Below, one piece after another: positions 1 to 6,506 of a stretch of DNA of 64,000 nt; the stretch's first letter is position 1; each line of letters begins with the position of its first letter. The notes below the pieces were generated by a model. That model was not told the DNA's origin, searched no databases, and was given only the letters and a program-made list of their open reading frames with translations. The stretch covers positions 62,001 through 126,000 of the forward strand of contig CAZBIC010000009.1 of assembly GCA_964491875.1 (NCBI GenBank), given 5' to 3'. A program made the position numbers and the translations under genes. The DNA comes from JADJPG01 sp964491875. Lineage in GTDB: Bacteria; Verrucomicrobiota; Verrucomicrobiia; Limisphaerales; JADJPG01.

Positions 1-1
1 T

Positions 2-193
2 CCGACGGAAAAACATTGGTCTGTTTCGAGTCCGTACCCGGTTGTATTGATCAATGGCGAAACGCAGCAGCGTGTTTGGCTATATCGATGTTTCAGCCCA
101 TGCGTAATGGTCGAGGACGCTTACTATCGGATGCGTTATCGCGGCACGTACACGCCTCCAACCACCGGCGCGGCATCGGAGACCGACGGATGA
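2..193 (+). CDS. C-terminal end of an unknown protein, cut by the window edge
   Basis: The frame beginning at base 2 is open to a TGA at 191-193 and gives 63 residues ending TPPTTGAASETDG. Its mixed polar and aromatic composition (WLYRCF, EDAYYRMRYRGTY) looks more protein-like than the overlapping frame 1 reading, which is rich in Arg, Ala and Gly. A dispersed repeat starts about 40 bases after the stop, as it does after other genes in this part of the window. No family was recognised and the start lies outside the window. Frame choice rests on composition alone. Confidence 0.45.
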   Translation, partial: PTEKHWSVSSPYPVVLINGETQQRVWLYRCFSPCVMVEDAYYRMRYRGTYTPPTTGAASETDG

Positions 194-231
194 GTTACTC
201 TTACACAACGCGGCCGAACATGCGCTCCATC

Positions 232-292
232 GAACCCGGGCATCGCGTCGCGGTTGCCATCGTGGCGTCCCGCGGGCCGGGTCGCTGAGCTT
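232..292. repeat. Dispersed intergenic repeat A, copy 1
   Basis: The segment from GAACCCGGGCATCGCG to GGTCGCTGAGCTT recurs at 3031-3128, and its last 22 bases recur at 2099-2120. All three copies lie just after the stop codon of a plus-strand gene. It is compact and GC-rich with no coding capacity of its own. Translations across it on the minus strand repeat the same peptide (KLSDPARGTPRWQPRR), which is a by-product of the repeat. Confidence 0.75.
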
Positions 293-316
293 CGGTCGAT
301 AGGCGGCACTACGCGC

Positions 317-667
317 ATGACCCCACATCGCATTCTCTTCGAAGTCGCGCTGATGATGATCTGCGTCGGCTGCGCAGGACACCGCGAGTCGCGTCGTGAG
401 GCGTTGGCCACCACCTATAGGGACGCTACACGTCCGATGCAGGAGCGCATGGCCGCTTTTGACGAGTTGCTCGAAACATTCACATCCGGCACGCGGGAGC
501 GCACGCTTGACCGGTTTGTTGGTTGGCCTGTTGCCCGGACCAAGTCGCGGATTGACGGATTCGGCCCAGATGACGTTTACAAGCACGGAGGCACCTTCAG
601 CCTTCACCTCGTTGCGCCAGATGGGAGTGACCGATGGATTACCATGACAGGAGACAGAGTTCAGTGA
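317..667 (+). CDS. Small putative lipoprotein
   Basis: A 116-residue protein starting at ATG 317. The N terminus has one basic residue region, a hydrophobic stretch (ILFEVALMMICV) and a lipobox-like VGC, so it is probably exported and lipid-anchored; the -3 position is Cys, which is unusual. The frame is also open upstream to 254, but that part runs through repeat A, so 317 is preferred. The mature part contains a segment like small outer-membrane-assembly lipoproteins (FVGWPVARTKSRIDGFG, then a C-terminal strand DRWITMTGD), but this is not enough for a family assignment. Function unknown. Confidence 0.6.
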   Translation: MTPHRILFEVALMMICVGCAGHRESRREALATTYRDATRPMQERMAAFDELLETFTSGTRERTLDRFVGWPVARTKSRIDGFGPDDVYKHGGTFSLHLVAPDGSDRWITMTGDRVQ

Positions 668-696
668 TGCCGCTACCCATGCGTTGAAGCACTGAA

Positions 697-901
697 CGCC
701 GGTGAGCCTGTGGCGGGTGGAATAATTGTGGCTCAAGTTTCCCGGCGGGCGTCCGTTGTCGTCAGCAGAAAGATAGTTCACACACACGACAATAAGTAAG
801 TTCACCCCTCCACTCTAATGCCCATCACCGGTCCTTCCTCCTACATCCCCACGATGAACGAATTTCTGTCGCACTGGACGTCGTGCAACGCTGCGTTGCC
901 G
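697..901. repeat. Duplicated leader plus gene start, copy 1
   Basis: These 205 bases align without gaps to 3313-3517 (constant offset of 2616) with about 13 mismatches counted by eye. The unit comprises about 121 non-coding bases followed by the first 28 codons of the gene at 3434. Similarity stops abruptly at both ends. The shared non-coding part contains a CACACACGACA tract about 25 bases before the ATG. It may carry the family's promoter or leader. Confidence 0.85.
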
Positions 902-931
902 ACCCCATTCCTCCTCCCTTTCGCCCCGTGA
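818..931 (+). pseudogene. Truncated copy of the orphan-family gene at 3434
   Basis: From ATG 818 the reading is MPITGPSSYIPTMNEFLSHW and on to NAALP, the same 28 residues as the start of the protein at 3434-4444. It then diverges to TPFLLPFAP and stops at TGA 929-931, giving 37 codons against 336 in the full gene. All six base differences in the shared codons are synonymous, so the fragment either broke recently or came from a functional paralogue. A short functional peptide cannot be excluded. The next gene begins 76 bases downstream. Confidence 0.7.
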
Positions 932-1007
932 CAGGAAACAGTTCCTTGAACTTTTGCTGTTTCCTCTTAGATTGAGAGGCGTGTCCAAGAATGCCGAGCC
1001 CTCCCTG

Positions 1008-2090
1008 ATGTCAACTGCACTGAGGCGGACTCTGCTGGTTTTGCAGATCGTGTTTGCAGCCACCGTAGCCGGCGGTGCACCCATCAATGACAATTTTGCG
1101 GATCGGATCGTCGTCACCGGCGCGCCTGTCTCGGTAGAAGGGACGACCGTGGATGGCACGCTGGAGGTGGGCGAACCGCAGGTATACCACCAGTTCTCCA
1201 CAGTTTGGTACGAGTGGGCGGCGCCTGAACATGGTAATGTGAGAGTTCGCTTCCTCACTTCCTCCAGCACTGGAAACTTTGTGCAGATGTATCGTGGCAG
1301 CGTCCTACCTGAGCTTCACCTACTTGCGCAGACGGGCCCCTTGCAGGAAGCAAACGTCGATGTGGTCGCCGGTGCGGTTTACCAATTCCGGATCAGCGCC
1401 GATCAGTACACGCCATTCCCGCGGTTGGAGGGTCCGTTCACACTGCTTCTGGACTACAACGCCGCTCCGGTGAATGACCATTTCACGAATCGCATCCGGC
1501 TCACCAACGCGGTCGAGCGTATTTTCTTCCGCAACCTTCTGGCCACGCTGGAGCCGGGGGAGACGAGCGTGGCTTCCGCCGGTGGCGGTCATTCCATCTG
1601 GTACGAGTGGCAGGCGCCGGCCAGTGGAGAAGCGCATCTCCGGGTGGGAGCTGTGGCGAGTGTGGGTGTGTATGCAGGGACTGCTTCTGAGCGAGGCTCG
1701 TTAATCGCGAGCAATGTGCTGGAGGGAGGGCAGTCGCTCGCGGAAACCATTTTTGATGTGGTGGCCGGCGGGATTTACCACTTGGTTGTGGACCGCACCG
1801 GCGGGTATCCGTTGCCAGACACCGTTTTCACACTGACGTTGAATGGAGCCTCAAAGTTGGAGCGGGTGGAGGAGTTGCCTGGCGGATTCATTCAAATGAT
1901 GCTTATTGGCGAAAGGAACAGGAATTACGCACTAGAGACCTCGACAAACCTGATTCATTGGACCGCCGTTTCGACTAACCTTTTCTTCTACGACTCCCTC
2001 GTTTTCTACGACTTGATCAATCTTGGGAATCAAAACTCCGCCCCGCGGCCTTCAGGAATCTTTTACCGAGCTCGACTGGTCGCTCCCTGA
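1008..2090 (+). CDS. Secreted protein with two INDNF-type beta domains
   Basis: A 360-residue protein. The ATG at 1008 is chosen over 954 because it gives a proper signal peptide (basic MSTALRRT, then a hydrophobic core ending in AGGAP). Two similar beta-rich segments follow, each opening with a PxNDxF motif (PINDNFADRI near residue 28, PVNDHFTNRI near 158) and containing VWYEW/IWYEW, like the PPC-like repeats of PVC surface proteins. The last 60 residues (YALETSTNLIHWT to GIFYRARL) match in style the C-terminal module of the giant protein at 15149-20818. It is probably extracellular; its ligand is unknown. A repeat A fragment lies just after the stop. Confidence 0.75.
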   Translation: MSTALRRTLLVLQIVFAATVAGGAPINDNFADRIVVTGAPVSVEGTTVDGTLEVGEPQVYHQFSTVWYEWAAPEHGNVRVRFLTSSSTGNFVQMYRGSVLPELHLLAQTGPLQEANVDVVAGAVYQFRISADQYTPFPRLEGPFTLLLDYNAAPVNDHFTNRIRLTNAVERIFFRNLLATLEPGETSVASAGGGHSIWYEWQAPASGEAHLRVGAVASVGVYAGTASERGSLIASNVLEGGQSLAETIFDVVAGGIYHLVVDRTGGYPLPDTVFTLTLNGASKLERVEELPGGFIQMMLIGERNRNYALETSTNLIHWTAVSTNLFFYDSLVFYDLINLGNQNSAPRPSGIFYRARLVAP

Positions 2091-2098
2091 TGCCCTCC

Positions 2099-2120
2099 TG
2101 CGGGCCGGGTCGCTGAGCTT
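2099..2120. repeat. Dispersed repeat A, 22-base fragment
   Basis: GCGGGCCGGGTCGCTGAGCTT is shared with 272-292 and, with one change, with 3108-3128. It lies 9 bases after the stop at 2090 and opens a 460-base gene-free stretch (2091-2550) that also holds the inverted element at 2162-2430. No other coding or RNA signal was seen in that stretch. Confidence 0.55.
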
Positions 2121-2161
2121 GGGTCGGGGTGGGAAAACTCCGATGGCCCAGCCAGTGCCGC

Positions 2162-2430
2162 GATGCGCCCGGGTGTGATTAAAAGCGGGTGAAGGCGTGA
2201 GGTAGGGCGCGACGCTCCGCGCGCGCCGCGGATCGGCGGACAAGGTCGGAAATGGAGGAAAAGGCCCGTCGGCACGAGGGCTGTCTGTCCGACCGGGGTG
2301 GGTTGGTGGATTCGTTTGCCCTTTGTGCGCCCTAACCCCGGCGCGCGCGGAGCGACGCGCCCTACCTTTGCGGCTGCGGACGCAACTGGCCTGCCTTGCC
2401 TCACCCCCTTTAAATCACACCCGATGCGCC
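2162..2430. repeat. Two inverted copies of dispersed repeat C
   Basis: Arm 1 (2162-2228) contains GATGCGCCCGGGTGTGATTA, then GGTGAAGGCGTGAGG and TAGGGCGCGACGCTCCGCGC. The reverse complement of 2340-2430 contains the same blocks in the same order (GGCGCATCGGGTGTGATTTA, GGGGGTGAGG, GTAGGGCGCGTCGCTCCGCG), with about 34 extra bases between the second and third. The copies face each other across about 110 bases, so the unit could form a large stem-loop or cruciform. It fills most of the gap between two plus-strand genes. Confidence 0.75.
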
Positions 2431-2550
2431 CCCCCAAAGTCCAACCAACGACTGGACAGCCAGCCCTCAATCCTTACACTCCCAACCATGAACCCCGAGG
2501 TTCCCTCCATCCTTAACCGCAAACTGCGGTCGAATATCTGTTAGGCCGCA

Positions 2551-3006
2551 ATGCGCACACGCCTGAAAACCTTGTTCCTCGCTGCTGTCGCAGTAGTGCT
2601 CGCCACATCTTGCAGCATGGGGCGTCGTCAGCCCATCGTGGATGTGACAGTCCAGAACAACACGACCAATCAATTGGGTTGGGCGGAAGTGAATTGGGGA
2701 GAGGGGTCGTCGATCAGCGTGGGGGTATTTGCACCCCACACAGGCAAGACGTATTACGATACGAGCTTTCCGAAATCAGTGAAGACGAACATTGCCACAA
2801 TTGAGTTCGTGGACGAGGAGGATGCGCGCCTCCACATCGGATCGGAGGATGAGAGGCTTGCGTTGAGGAAGCAGTCGATCCGCAGAGTGCCCGTGGACGT
2901 TTCTCCGTTGCGGCGGCTAGCTCCGGGTCACTACCACGTCACGGTCTCACTTCTCTCCCTTACGAACGCCGAGCTGGTAATCCAGACGAAGCCAAAGAAA
3001 CGATGA
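2551..3006 (+). CDS. Small putative lipoprotein
   Basis: A 151-residue protein. The N terminus is a lipoprotein signal: MRTRLKT, a hydrophobic run (LFLAAVAVVLA) and the lipobox ATSC, with Cys at residue 21. The mature part starts with a strand-rich region (VDVTVQNNTTNQLGWAEVNW), then a charged middle with EDERLALRK, and ends in beta strands (HYHVTVSLLSL) before a basic tail. No family was recognised. It is predicted to be membrane-anchored on the periplasmic side. It is flanked by repeats on both sides. Confidence 0.65.
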   Translation: MRTRLKTLFLAAVAVVLATSCSMGRRQPIVDVTVQNNTTNQLGWAEVNWGEGSSISVGVFAPHTGKTYYDTSFPKSVKTNIATIEFVDEEDARLHIGSEDERLALRKQSIRRVPVDVSPLRRLAPGHYHVTVSLLSLTNAELVIQTKPKKR

Positions 3007-3030
3007 AGCCGTTGCGGCCATGCGCTGCCG

Positions 3031-3128
3031 CGAACCCGGCCATCGCGTCGCGGGCGTAAAGCCCCGTGGGGCCACGCCCCTCTACGGGGTTGCCATCGTG
3101 GCGTCCCGCGGACCGGGTCGCTGAGCTT
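3031..3128. repeat. Dispersed repeat A, copy 3, with a 36-base palindromic insert
   Basis: The flanks match copy 1 at 232-292, but the match is split by 36 extra bases at 3054-3089. The insert contains CCCCGT and ACGGGG as inverted arms around GGGGCCACGCCCCTCT, so it is itself palindromic. This looks like one small repeat inserted inside another. The copy starts 24 bases after the stop codon at 3006 and, with the next two repeats, fills 3007-3433. Confidence 0.7.
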
Positions 3129-3130
3129 GG

Positions 3131-3292
3131 CAGCGCCGTAGGCGCGGCATCTTTGTAGCAAAGCGTTCGCAAACATTTCCCCCAGCTCCGTCAGGAGCGG
3201 CATCTTCTCCCGATGATGTCGCCCCTCCGGGGCTGGGTGGATTCCAGGTGGATCGTTTCTACAGCTATTCCGCTCCTACGGAGCTGCTGCAT
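3131..3292. repeat. Cluster of REP-like palindromic elements
   Basis: Three related units occur: CAGCGCCGTAGGCGCGGCAT (3131-3150), CAGCTCCGTCAGGAGCGGCA (3183-3202) and, on the other strand, the reverse complement of ATTCCGCTCCTACGGAGCTG (3267-3286). Each has a small internal palindrome (for example GCTCC/GGAGC) followed by GCATCTT or GCATC. Between the second and third is GCCCCTCCGGGGC. No open frame or RNA gene was recognised here. Confidence 0.65.
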
Positions 3293-3312
3293 CGTCCCGG
3301 CTGAACGTTGTT

Positions 3313-3517
3313 CGCCGGTGAGCCGGTGGCGGGTGGAAAAATTGTGGCTCAAGTTTCCCGGCGGGCTTCCGTTGTCGTCAGCAGAAAGATAGTTCACACA
3401 CACGACAAAAAGTAAGTTCAACCCTCCACGCTTATGCCCATCACCGGTCCTTCCTCCTACATCCCCACGATGAACGAATTCCTCTCGCACTGGACTTCGT
3501 GCAATGCCGCGCTGCCG
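3313..3517. repeat. Duplicated leader plus gene start, copy 2
   Basis: This is the intact partner of 697-901, ungapped and about 94% identical by eye. Bases 3313-3433 are the shared non-coding leader and 3434-3517 the first 28 codons of the full-length gene. The leader includes GGCTCAAGTTTCCCGGCGGG and CAGAAAGATAGTTCACACAC. Conservation of the leader at roughly the same level as the codons suggests that it moved as a unit or is itself constrained. Confidence 0.85.
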
Positions 3518-4444
3518 CCGGCCGCGCCGTACCTGGTCCGCCTGCCGGAGACGAACATCACCGTCCCGCGCACGAACTTGCTGAACCTGCGCGACCTGCT
3601 CACCACGCAGCAGGCCACGGTGCAGGCGTGCCTCACGGATCAGGACCTGGCCCGCAGCGCCATCAACCGGCAGAAGGCGGAGCTGCTGACGTGGTTCAAC
3701 CAGTTCCTCGCCCGGCTGGATGCGTATTATCAGAACACGGATTTCTACGCCGCGCGCCCGTACGCGCCGAGCATCGGCGATGGGCAGGAGAATTTCACCC
3801 GCCCGATGGTGGCGGTGATCAAGCTGTGGGAGAAGCTCAACGCAGGCCCCGCTCCGGCGGGCGTAACGCTGCCGCTGACGCTGGTGACGAGTGGCAAGTT
3901 GGTGGGTGATTTCGCCAGCGCCGTCTCGGCCCTGCAGTTCGCCTACGCGACGGAGCAGGACAAGGAGCAGCTCGTGGCCATCGCCCGCTCCAAGCGCAAT
4001 CGCACGCAGGATTCGGCGTATGAACTTTTGAAGGCGTATCGCGAGACGTTGCCGGGCTCGGCGGTGGCGGCGTTCCCCGAACTGGTGGAGACGTTGCCGC
4101 GCCTGACGCCCACGCCCGGTCACACGCCGGAACCGGTGAACGCGAGCGCGGTCTTTGAAGCGCCGGATCGCACACGGGTGGTTTATGAGGCGTCCACGGA
4201 CGGGCTGCTGCACAGTTATGAATTGCGCGGCAATGTGGGCGAGGATTACAGCGACGAGGATGCGGTGGTGATCGCCACCAATCTGGCGGAGGCACCGCGG
4301 GAGTTTGTGACGACGTTCGGCCTGAACCAGCCGGGCGCGCGCATCGCCATGAAGTTGTACGTCATCCTGACGACGGGCAACGAGGCCGGCGGCGCAGCCA
4401 TGCTGGTGCAGCGCCCGTCGATGGTCCTGCCGCTGGCGGCGTAG
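3434..4444 (+). CDS. Orphan-family protein of unknown function
   Basis: A 336-residue protein without a signal peptide or membrane segment, so probably cytoplasmic. Residues 1-60 (SYIPTMNEFLSHW, then RTNLLNLRDLL) begin a mostly helical region of about 220 residues rich in Gln, Ala and Leu, with several YxxxxxF/Y positions (ARLDAYYQNTDFYAARPY). From about residue 235 (NASAVFEAPDRTRVVYEAS) it changes to a beta-rich domain ending in FGLNQPGARIAMKLYVILTT, compatible with a fibronectin-like fold. The first 28 codons and the leader are duplicated at 697-901, showing that it belongs to a multi-copy family. I do not recognise a function. Confidence 0.7.
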   Translation: MPITGPSSYIPTMNEFLSHWTSCNAALPPAAPYLVRLPETNITVPRTNLLNLRDLLTTQQATVQACLTDQDLARSAINRQKAELLTWFNQFLARLDAYYQNTDFYAARPYAPSIGDGQENFTRPMVAVIKLWEKLNAGPAPAGVTLPLTLVTSGKLVGDFASAVSALQFAYATEQDKEQLVAIARSKRNRTQDSAYELLKAYRETLPGSAVAAFPELVETLPRLTPTPGHTPEPVNASAVFEAPDRTRVVYEASTDGLLHSYELRGNVGEDYSDEDAVVIATNLAEAPREFVTTFGLNQPGARIAMKLYVILTTGNEAGGAAMLVQRPSMVLPLAA

Positions 4445-4458
4445 AGCGGAAAGTGAAG

Positions 4459-4545
4459 CAGTGGGTCAGTAATCAGTGAAACAGTGTTCCGTGAGGAACG
4501 CCCACTGTCCTACTGATTACTGTTTTACTGATCACTGGCTCACTG
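4459..4545. repeat. Imperfect inverted repeat between convergent genes
   Basis: Arms 4459-4485 (CAGTGGGTCAGTAATCAGTG and on) and 4519-4545 are reverse complements with about five mismatches. An alternative perfect 11-base pair joins CAGTAATCAGT (4467-4477) to ACTGATTACTG (4512-4522). The sequence is built from CAGTnATCAGT words. It lies between the stop at 4444 and the minus-strand gene, whose last codons (KSVSQ) are encoded by the right arm. It could act as a bidirectional terminator, although there is only a short T run. Confidence 0.7.
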
Positions 4546-6439
4546 ACTTGTTGTTCGCAGGCAGCACGCGCGCCGTCAGCGATGATGCCGCTTTGCCTCC
4601 GCGATGGAGGCGGTGGGTGGCTTTCTGGAAATCTTCGGGCTTGGCGGTGGGGATGTTCACGAAGGTTTGCGGATTGCGGTCCACGAGCGGGAACCAGGTG
4701 CTCTGCACATGGATCATCACGCGATGGCCGCGGCGGAAGGTGTGGCAGATGTCGGGAATCGCGAACTCGATCTTCGCGAGTTCGCCGGGCTTGAACGGCT
4801 CGGGCTTCTCAAAGCTGTTCCGGAACTTCCCGCGGAAGACGTCGCCGCGCACGAGCTGCTGGTAGCCGCCCATCGCGACGTAGGCGGGGTTCGGCTTCGG
4901 ATCGGGGAAGTCGCCGGCGTAAACGTCGATGAGCTTGATGACCCAGTCGGCATCGGTGCCGGTGGTGGAGACGTGGAGCGTGGCCTGGAGCGGGCCGGCG
5001 AAGGTGAGGTCTTCTTCCAGCGGTTCGGTTTCATACACGAGCACATCAGGCCGCGACGCGGCGAAGCGTTGGTCGTGCGTCGGGTAACCGCGCGGATAAC
5101 CCTGAGTGTGTTCGAGTGTGTAGGGTACGGGCTTCGCCGGATCGCTGACGAACTCGTCGAAGGCGTTCTGTGTGTCGGCGGGCGCGTCGAAGCTCAGCGC
5201 GCCTTTCGCTTGGAAATAGAGCGTGCGCGACGTGGTTTGCTTCGGCGGCCATGCGTCGAAGCGGCGCCATTGATGCGTGCCGGTCTCGAAGATGTGCGCC
5301 TCGGCGGGCGTGTAGTTGGTGTCGCCCTTGAGGAAGCGGCGGAAGAACGGCACCTCGATCTTCTGGCGGTAAAACTCGGAAGTCTTCGCACGGAAGTTCA
5401 CGTCGCCGACCTTGTCGCCATCGCCGCGACCCCACTGGCCGTGCGTCCACGGTCCCATGACGAGGACGTTGGTGATGCCAGGATTCTGGCGCTCGGTCCA
5501 GCGATACGTCTCGAGCGGGCCGAAGAGATCCTCGGCATCGAACCAGCCGCCGACGGTCATCACGGCGCAGCGGACGCTCTTGAGGTGCGGCCGGATGTTG
5601 CGCGCCTTCCAGTAATCGTCGTAGGTCGGGTGCGCGAGGAATTCGGCCCATTGCTTGCCGAGATCCTTCATCAGCGGGATGGAATTCGCGAGCGGTCCCA
5701 TGCGCAGGAAGAAGTCGTAGGCGTCGGGCGTCTTGAAGTTGAACGACCGCAGGTCTTCGTGCAGCGGGTCTTCCATGCGCTGGGCGAAGTTGTAGAAGAA
5801 GCCGAAGTTTTGCGTGAGGAAGAACGCGCCATTGTGATGCAGGTCGTCGCCCATGAACCAGTCTGCGATGGGCGCCTGTGGCGAGGCGGCCTTGAGCGCG
5901 GGATGGGAATCGATCATGCCCATCGAGGTGTAGAAGCCGGGATACGAGATGCCGAACATGCCGACGTTGCCGTTGTTGTTCGGGATGTTCTTCACGAGCC
6001 AGTCGATGGTGTCGTAGGCGTCGCTGCTCTCGTCGATGTCCTGCGCGCGCTTGTTCGGATTGAACGGGCGCACGTGCATGTAGGTTCCTTCGGAGCCGTA
6101 ACGCCCGCGCACGTCCTGCGTGACGAGGATGTTCTTGTCCTTCGCAAGTTCGCGGAACGTGCCGGCAGGGTCGTTGTAATTCGCCGTGCCGTACGGTTTC
6201 AGCGCGTAAGGCGTGCGCGTGAGCAGAATGGGCCACGGCTGCGAGTCGTCCTTCGGCACATAGACGCGCGTGAAGAGCTTCACGCCGTCACGCATCGGGA
6301 TGCGGTGCTCGTACTTCGTGTAATGCTCGGCGAGCCAGGCGGCGTTGGTATCGCCGGAGGAATCGGCGGCGATAGTGGGGCACCGGGTCAGGACGGCGAA
6401 CGCGAGCAGGAGGGCAATGACGATGCGCGACGTGAGCAT
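4532..6439 (-). CDS. CocE/NonD-family hydrolase (X-Pro dipeptidyl-peptidase fold)
   Basis: A 635-residue protein with an N-terminal signal peptide (MLTSRIVIALLLAFAVL, probable cleavage after IAA near residue 25), so it is secreted or periplasmic. The alpha/beta-hydrolase domain starts at RIPMRDGVKLFTRVYVP. The nucleophile elbow is GISYPG with Ser165; GGWFDAEDLFG and GPWTHGQWG match the Asp and His positions of the cocaine esterase family. The C-terminal 200 residues form the jelly-roll domain (DLTFAGPLQATLHVSTTGTD; HRVMIHVQSTWFP). Members cleave esters, beta-lactam side chains or X-Pro peptides; substrate cannot be told. It appears to be a single gene, with 67 bases to its upstream neighbour. 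Confidence 0.9.
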   Translation of the reverse strand: MLTSRIVIALLLAFAVLTRCPTIAADSSGDTNAAWLAEHYTKYEHRIPMRDGVKLFTRVYVPKDDSQPWPILLTRTPYALKPYGTANYNDPAGTFRELAKDKNILVTQDVRGRYGSEGTYMHVRPFNPNKRAQDIDESSDAYDTIDWLVKNIPNNNGNVGMFGISYPGFYTSMGMIDSHPALKAASPQAPIADWFMGDDLHHNGAFFLTQNFGFFYNFAQRMEDPLHEDLRSFNFKTPDAYDFFLRMGPLANSIPLMKDLGKQWAEFLAHPTYDDYWKARNIRPHLKSVRCAVMTVGGWFDAEDLFGPLETYRWTERQNPGITNVLVMGPWTHGQWGRGDGDKVGDVNFRAKTSEFYRQKIEVPFFRRFLKGDTNYTPAEAHIFETGTHQWRRFDAWPPKQTTSRTLYFQAKGALSFDAPADTQNAFDEFVSDPAKPVPYTLEHTQGYPRGYPTHDQRFAASRPDVLVYETEPLEEDLTFAGPLQATLHVSTTGTDADWVIKLIDVYAGDFPDPKPNPAYVAMGGYQQLVRGDVFRGKFRNSFEKPEPFKPGELAKIEFAIPDICHTFRRGHRVMIHVQSTWFPLVDRNPQTFVNIPTAKPEDFQKATHRLHRGGKAASSLTARVLPANNKSVSQ

Positions 6440-6506
6440 GCGCGAATCGTTACAGGAGCGCGGGAATTTGCTCCAGACTTAGTTTGGGGAGAACGGCGCG
6501 GGCCGA

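Noticed and set aside
80..805. A 241-codon minus-strand frame at the left end
   Set aside because: It spans repeat A and the duplicated leader, and similar peptides appear wherever these repeats occur, so it is a repeat by-product.
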